Positions 15,441 through 18,447 of a stretch of DNA of 18,447 bases are shown in pieces (position 1 is the stretch's first letter; every line of letters begins with the position of its first letter). The position numbers were made by a program, and so were the translations under genes. The stretch is from an uncultured Acetatifactor sp. (GTDB lineage Bacteria > Bacillota > Clostridia > Lachnospirales > Lachnospiraceae): contig CAJTOJ010000049.1 in the NCBI GenBank assembly GCA_910577665.1, forward strand, positions 1 through 18,447, in the 5' to 3' direction. The notes below the pieces were generated by a model that was not told the DNA's origin, made no database searches, and was given only the letters and a program-made list of their open reading frames with translations.

Positions 15441-15872
15441 TTATCCATGACAGTCTTCGCAGGAACCGCATTTAGGGAAGTCCTTCGGGTCATAAGCGAT
15501 ACCCTGCCGGTCATAGTAGTCTTTCACCGCCGCCCGGATAGCCTCCTCCGCCAGGACGGAGCAGTGTAGTTTATGGGCGGGCAGGCCGTCCAGCGCCTCG
15601 GTGACCGCTTTGTTGGTAAGCTGAAGGACTTCGGAAAGGGGTTTCCCTTTGATAAGCTCGGTGGCCATGGAACTGGACGCGATGGCTGAGCCGCAGCCAA
15701 AGGTCTCAAACTTCACGTCTGAGACAAAGCCGTCTTCAATTTTGAGGTAAATCTTCATAATATCCCCGCAGACGGCATTGCCTACTTCACCAACACCGTC
15801 TGCATCCTCAATCACACCCACGTTCCGGGGATTCCGAAAATGATCCATTACCTTTTCACTGTAAAGTGCCAT
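15441..15872 (-). CDS. iscU: Iron-sulfur cluster scaffold protein IscU/NifU-like
   Basis: Scaffold on which Fe-S clusters are assembled with sulfur from IscS. 143 residues. The three cluster-ligand cysteines are C35 (NAVCGD, with D37), C60 (FGCGSAIASSS) and C104 (KLHCSVLAEE). The C terminus adds CGSCEDCHG (C135, C138, C141), an extra cysteine cluster of the kind seen in clostridial NifU-like proteins. AGGAGG lies at 15881-15886 on the minus strand, overlapping the iscS stop codon, so translation of the two genes is linked. The mnmA remnant begins immediately after the stop. Confidence 0.95.
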   Translation of the reverse strand: MALYSEKVMDHFRNPRNVGVIEDADGVGEVGNAVCGDIMKIYLKIEDGFVSDVKFETFGCGSAIASSSMATELIKGKPLSEVLQLTNKAVTEALDGLPAHKLHCSVLAEEAIRAAVKDYYDRQGIAYDPKDFPKCGSCEDCHG

Positions 15873-15884
15873 AACAAAGACCTC

Positions 15885-17069
15885 CTATAGAACAAATGTT
15901 AGTTTTCCGCCGACTTTATCCTTCCACAGCGGCGACATATTGCGCAGATAAGCCACGATTTCCGGTACGGCTTTCAAAATTGCATTTATATCGTCCTCGC
16001 TGTTCTCCTCGCACAATGACAGCCGCAAAGAACCGTGGGCCACTTCATGGGGCCGTCCGATGGCTAACAGGACGTGGCTGGGGTCAAGAGAGCCGGAGGT
16101 GCAGGCCGAGCCGGAGGAGGCACAGATGCCTTGGTCATCCAGCAGCAGGAGCAGGCTTTCCCCCTCAACACCTTCAAAGCAGAAGCTAACATTGCCGGGG
16201 AGCCGGTTTGTTGGATCACCGTTGAGGGCGGAATGGGGGATCTGGGAGAGACCGGAAATGAGTTTATCCCGCAGAGCAGAAACCTTGGCGGCATTTTCCG
16301 CCATATGTGAACAGGATTCTTCCAGAGCTGCTGCCATGCCTACAATGGCCGGGACATTCTCCGTCCCCGCCCGTTTGCCCCGTTCTTGAGCCCCGCCCGC
16401 TATAAGATTGGTCAGAGGTACTCCCTGCCGGGCGTATAGTACGCCAATTCCCTTGGGGCCATGGACCTTGTGGGCGGATAGAGACAGCAGGTCAATGTTT
16501 TGCGCCTTGACGTCAATGGGCAGATGTCCCGCCGCCTGTACCGCATCGGTGTGAAAGAGAACGCCCTGTTCTCGGCATACTGCGCCGATTTCCGAAACTG
16601 GCAGGATGGAGCCGATCTCGTTGTTGGCGTACATGATGGTGACCAGGACGGTGTCTTCCCGGATGGCCTCCGCTACCTGATTTGCTGTGACAGTCCCCAG
16701 CGGGCCTACAGGGAGCAGATCTACCTCAAAACCTTCGCCCTCCAGCCTCTTCAGCGTGTGTAGGACGGCATGGTGTTCAAAGGCGGTAGAGATGATGTGA
16801 CGCTTTCCCTTCTGCGCCCCTAGCAGGGCAGCGGAGCGGATAGCTTGGTTGTCCGCCTCGCTTCCACCAGAGGTAAAGGTTATCTCTTTGGGGGATGCAG
16901 CAATACAGGCAGCGATACGCCTCCTGGCATCCTCCAGAGCCTCCTTGGCCCGCTGGCCCAGCCCGTACAGGCTGGAGGGATTACCCCAGGTGTCCTGCAT
17001 ACAGGCGTTCATGGCGTTGATGGCTGCCCCGCTCATTTTGGTGGTGGCCGCGTTGTCTGCGTAAATCAT
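15885..17069 (-). CDS. iscS: Cysteine desulfurase (IscS/NifS class V aminotransferase)
   Basis: PLP enzyme that strips sulfur from cysteine and passes it to IscU and other acceptors. 394 residues. The PLP lysine is K201 in SLSAHKVHGPKG. The persulfide-forming cysteine is C323 in SSGSACTSGSLDPSHVL, and the FEHHAVL histidine is present. The loop around the catalytic cysteine is of the IscS/NifS type rather than SufS. AAAGGA lies 8 nt before the ATG. The start overlaps the stop of the chimeric reading frame upstream as ATGA, so its translation may depend on that frame. Transcription comes from the consensus promoter at 17459-17487. Confidence 0.96.
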   Translation of the reverse strand: MIYADNAATTKMSGAAINAMNACMQDTWGNPSSLYGLGQRAKEALEDARRRIAACIAASPKEITFTSGGSEADNQAIRSAALLGAQKGKRHIISTAFEHHAVLHTLKRLEGEGFEVDLLPVGPLGTVTANQVAEAIREDTVLVTIMYANNEIGSILPVSEIGAVCREQGVLFHTDAVQAAGHLPIDVKAQNIDLLSLSAHKVHGPKGIGVLYARQGVPLTNLIAGGAQERGKRAGTENVPAIVGMAAALEESCSHMAENAAKVSALRDKLISGLSQIPHSALNGDPTNRLPGNVSFCFEGVEGESLLLLLDDQGICASSGSACTSGSLDPSHVLLAIGRPHEVAHGSLRLSLCEENSEDDINAILKAVPEIVAYLRNMSPLWKDKVGGKLTFVL

Positions 17070-17320
17070 AGCAATATCCTTTCCAGGTGTGAATATGCCG
17101 GTGAAAATACCAGCGTGTTCGTCTCATGTCCGTCAGCAAACAGCGGCGTGGACAGGTAGCGGTCACCGGTATCTGTGAACAGAGTCACGATAGTCTTTCC
17201 CGTCTTTTCCGGCCGTTTTGCCAGCTGGATTGCCGCGTGGAGCGCCGTAAGGAGGAAATCCCTACCAAGATACCATCCTTGCGGCCTACCAGCTGCCCAG
17301 CGGCAAAGGCATGCCTGCCA
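17066..17320 (-). pseudogene. cysK: Cysteine synthase C-terminal remnant, frameshifted
   Basis: On the minus strand one frame gives HAFAAGQLVGRKDGILVGISS. The next frame then gives ALHAAIQLAKRPEKTGK, TIVTLFTDTGDRYLSTPLFA. Together these match the end of O-acetylserine sulfhydrylase (CysK), where GISSGAALxAAxxLAKRP is continuous. About one base is lost near 17245-17252. All of CysK before this point, including the PLP lysine region, is missing. The open frame continues past the normal CysK end for about 20 codons and stops in an ATGA overlap with iscS. It was presumably once the gene directly upstream of iscS. Confidence 0.8.
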
Positions 17321-17428
17321 ACCCTTGATTTCAAAGGTAAAGATGGATGCGCCATCATTGGGGAAATACTTCTCATGCAGGGCATGGTCGGGATGCTTAG
17401 GCTGTAAGGTCTCAAATTTATAACTCAT
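17321..17428 (-). pseudogene. metY: O-acetylhomoserine sulfhydrylase remnant, internally deleted
   Basis: The ATG at 17428 is preceded by AGAGAGAGGA with 7-nt spacing. The first nine residues, MSYKFETLQ, match the usual start of this enzyme. The frame then jumps straight to HALHEKYFPNDGASIFTFEI, a segment near its C terminus; more than 300 codons are missing between, with the junction near 17401. After EIKG the sequence passes into the cysteine synthase remnant. The 36 codons and the cysK piece form one uninterrupted 120-codon frame, so ribosomes starting here can travel on to iscS. The protein itself should have no enzymatic activity. Calling the parent MetY rather than a related Cys/Met enzyme rests on these two motifs. 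Confidence 0.72.
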
Positions 17429-17458
17429 GGGAAAATCCTCTCTCTATAAATTGTCTCC

Positions 17459-17496
17459 ATTATAAACCTATTAACCTACTTTGTCAATAGGTTTAT
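17459..17496 (-). promoter_or_regulatory. Consensus sigma-A promoter of the isc operon with overlapping operator
   Basis: On the minus strand TTGACA (17487-17482) and TATAAT (17464-17459) are both perfect and are 17 bp apart. An 11-bp perfect inverted repeat (17462-17472 with 17486-17496) covers the spacer and touches both hexamers. A protein bound there would block RNA polymerase. Within it lies CCTATTAACCT, nine bases, ATAGG (17467-17491, plus strand), repeated at the divergent promoter. Confidence 0.88.
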
Positions 17497-17556
17497 TACG
17501 GCGAACACTGAGCTAAGTGCTGTGCTGGCACGAACATTTGGCGAATGCCGCGAGGG

Positions 17557-17621
17557 TCAATACCCCGCAGCTTGTTGCGTTGGAAGATTGATGCCCCGCC
17601 AGCTTGCTGCGGGGTAATTGA
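17557..17621. repeat. Degenerate palindromic intergenic repeat
   Basis: TCAATACCCCGCAGC (17557-17571) is inverted at 17606-17621 with a single-base insertion. The same region also reads as two imperfect direct copies of a CCCCGC.AGCTTG.TGCG unit (about 17562-17580 and 17593-17611). This resembles the CCCCGCAGC/GCTGCGGGG hairpin repeats scattered through gut Clostridia genomes. It sits between the two divergent promoters and is not followed by a T tract. Confidence 0.5.
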
Positions 17622-17631
17622 CTGGCGTCAC

Positions 17632-17663
17632 TTGAAGTCCTATTAACCTTGTGGTATGATAGG
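17632..17663 (+). promoter_or_regulatory. Promoter and operator of the Rrf2 regulator gene
   Basis: The -35 is TTGAAG (17632-17637) and the -10 is TATGAT (17655-17660) with 17-bp spacing and an upstream TG (17652-17653). Between and across them lies CCTATTAACCT (17639-17649), nine bases, ATAGG (17659-17663). This is the same 25-bp layout as at the isc promoter, which indicates self-regulation. Confidence 0.82.
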
Positions 17664-17682
17664 AAGAATGGAGGGATGTTTT

Positions 17683-18090
17683 ATGATGATTTCTACAAAG
17701 GGCAGATATGCGCTGCGGTTTCTGATGGATGTTGCGGAGCATCAGGGTGATGGATTTGTACCATTGAGGGATGTGGCAGCGCGACAGGAGATTTCAGAAA
17801 AGTATCTGGAAATCGTAGTTAAAGAGTTGGTAAAGGGCGGACTGCTGACCGCTCTGCGGGGGAAAGGCGGGGGCTACCGGCTGAGTCACTCCCCGGAGGA
17901 GTACGGCGTGAAGTCTATCCTTGAGCTGATGGAGGGGCCATTGGCTCCTGTTGCCTGCCTGGAATCCGTACAGAACGTCTGTCCACGGAGCAATGGCTGC
18001 CTAACGCTCCCGCTATGGCAGGGTCTGGATAAGGTTATCTCTGATTATTTGGCACAATTCACTCTGGCGGATTTATATGGAAAAACATAA
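17683..18090 (+). CDS. iscR: Rrf2-family regulator, IscR-like
   Basis: DNA-binding repressor of 135 residues. An N-terminal winged helix includes STKGRYALRFLMDVA and a recognition helix near ISEKYLEIVVKEL, followed by the GGYRL wing. Three cysteines, C92, C100 and C106, lie in the region where IscR binds its Fe-S cluster, so cluster sensing is plausible, though the spacing (7 and 5 residues between) differs from E. coli IscR. GGAGGG at 17670-17675 is 7 nt before the ATG at 17683. The ATG at 17656 lies inside the -10 box and cannot be on the transcript. It is divergent from the isc operon, whose promoter carries the same operator. A CymR-like cysteine sensor is the main alternative. Confidence 0.9.
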   Translation: MMISTKGRYALRFLMDVAEHQGDGFVPLRDVAARQEISEKYLEIVVKELVKGGLLTALRGKGGGYRLSHSPEEYGVKSILELMEGPLAPVACLESVQNVCPRSNGCLTLPLWQGLDKVISDYLAQFTLADLYGKT

Positions 18091-18145
18091 AGGATATGTT
18101 TTCAGTGTTGAGCGAATTTATTTGTTATTAATATGACAGAAAAAC

Positions 18146-18171
18146 CTTATTGAAGGCACTTATTGAAGGCA
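18146..18171 (+). repeat. Perfect 13-bp tandem duplication
   Basis: CTTATTGAAGGCA occurs twice back to back (18146-18158 and 18159-18171), just upstream of the tRNA promoter. It is probably a replication-slippage product; no function is evident. Confidence 0.85.
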
Positions 18172-18184
18172 TATAAAAAAGTTC

Positions 18185-18213
18185 TTGCTATTCTTTGTAA
18201 TCTATGATAAAAT
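18185..18213 (+). promoter_or_regulatory. Promoter of the tRNA-Leu gene
   Basis: TTGCTA (18185-18190) and TAAAAT (18208-18213) are 17 bp apart, with TG at 18205-18206 giving an extended -10. The start would be near 18220, about 37 nt before the mature tRNA. Confidence 0.7.
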
Positions 18214-18256
18214 ACGTTTTGTTCGAGCATGTAATGTTTATTGTGTTTTAGAACCA

Positions 18257-18339
18257 GCCGGCGTGTCGGAATGGCAGACGAGGCAGACTCAAAATCTGTT
18301 GTTGGCAACAACGTATGGGTTCAAGTCCCATCGCCGGCA
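18257..18339 (+). tRNA. tRNA-Leu (anticodon CAA)
   Basis: Acceptor arms GCCGGCG (18257-18263) and CGCCGGC (18332-18338) pair perfectly, with discriminator A at 18339 and no encoded CCA. The anticodon loop CTCAAAA (18288-18294) places CAA at 18290-18292, reading UUG. The long variable arm (GTTGTTGGCAACAAC) is typical of class II tRNAs such as Leu. The T arm GGGTTCAAGTCCC is canonical. Confidence 0.96.
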
Positions 18340-18347
18340 GATGGAAG

Positions 18348-18391
18348 AATCGCTGAGATCCTTTGGCTAAAGGTAGTTCAGCGATTTTCTC
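18348..18391 (+). terminator. Intrinsic terminator after tRNA-Leu
   Basis: AATCGCTGA (18348-18356) pairs with TCAGCGATT (18378-18386). The loop holds a second hairpin (CCTTT 18360-18364 with AAAGG 18369-18373). A T-rich tract follows the outer stem. Beyond it, 18392-18447 shows nothing I can assign. Confidence 0.8.
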
Positions 18392-18447
18392 GCTTTATAG
18401 GAAATTGCGTCTTTTGGAGTGACAAAAAGAAACATACGTTTTGCGAA

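Noticed and set aside
15237..15569. A 110-codon plus-strand frame over the end of iscU
   Set aside because: It lies antisense to iscU and to the mnmA remnant, both recognisable on the minus strand. Its apparent hydrophobic stretch is a by-product.
17656..17685. Upstream ATG at 17656 for the Rrf2 regulator
   Set aside because: It falls inside the -10 hexamer (17655-17660) and upstream of any transcript start. The ATG at 17683 has GGAGGG at 7-nt spacing.
18082..18102. Inverted repeat AAAACATA/TATGTTTT at the end of the regulator gene
   Set aside because: The stem has only one G-C pair and overlaps the stop codon; it is too weak to call as a terminator.
18185..18370. A 61-codon frame spanning the tRNA-Leu gene
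   Set aside because: It is translated from tRNA sequence and the start lies in the tRNA promoter.
1..18447. Prophage, insertion sequence or CRISPR array
   Set aside because: No transposase, integrase, phage structural gene, regular spaced repeat or target-site duplication was found.

Overview
The window looks like chromosomal DNA of a gut-type Clostridia, most likely a Lachnospiraceae. The basis is protein-level resemblance (CheV, the meso-diaminopimelate dehydrogenase plus LysA pair, the lysine-rich membrane protein), strong purine-rich ribosome binding sites, and moderate GC. Genus cannot be fixed by eye. I see no phage, transposase, CRISPR array or rRNA.

Layout, left to right. (1) 188-5488, plus strand: an OmpR-type response regulator, a histidine kinase, an ABC ATPase and a large FtsX-type permease. 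This is a sensing and transport module of the kind that commonly handles cell-envelope stress or peptide antibiotics. (2) 5518-6564: cheV with its own extended -10 promoter, a structured leader and a strong terminator. (3) 6597-9270: a degenerate Sir2-like protein and a 608-residue lysine/acid-rich single-pass membrane protein, neither of known function. (4) 9290-11435: hisH, hisF and ung, with the hisF end overlapping ung; a terminator candidate follows. (5) 11650-15110: ddh, lysA and an S66 LD-carboxypeptidase, a set centred on meso-diaminopimelate, lysine and peptidoglycan peptides.

(6) 15237-18090 is the most informative part. On the minus strand lie iscS and iscU, driven by a perfect sigma-A consensus promoter (TTGACA-17-TATAAT). 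Divergent from them on the plus strand is an Rrf2/IscR-type regulator. Both promoters contain a 25-bp element with identical geometry (CCTATTAACCT, 9 variable bases, ATAGG), which is very probably the regulator's operator. The operon was once larger. In front of iscS is a 120-codon open frame stitched together from the start and a late segment of an O-acetylhomoserine sulfhydrylase and the end of a cysteine synthase. It still has a good ribosome binding site and still ends in an ATGA overlap with iscS. Behind iscU is a piece of mnmA (tRNA 2-thiouridylase) of about 68 codons with an in-frame stop and both ends missing. The ancestral order therefore appears to have been regulator / metY-cysK-iscS-iscU-mnmA, a cysteine and sulfur-trafficking operon reduced by successive deletions while iscS and iscU stayed intact.

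(7) 18185-18391: a tRNA-Leu(CAA) gene with its own promoter and terminator. The last 55 bases show nothing I can assign.
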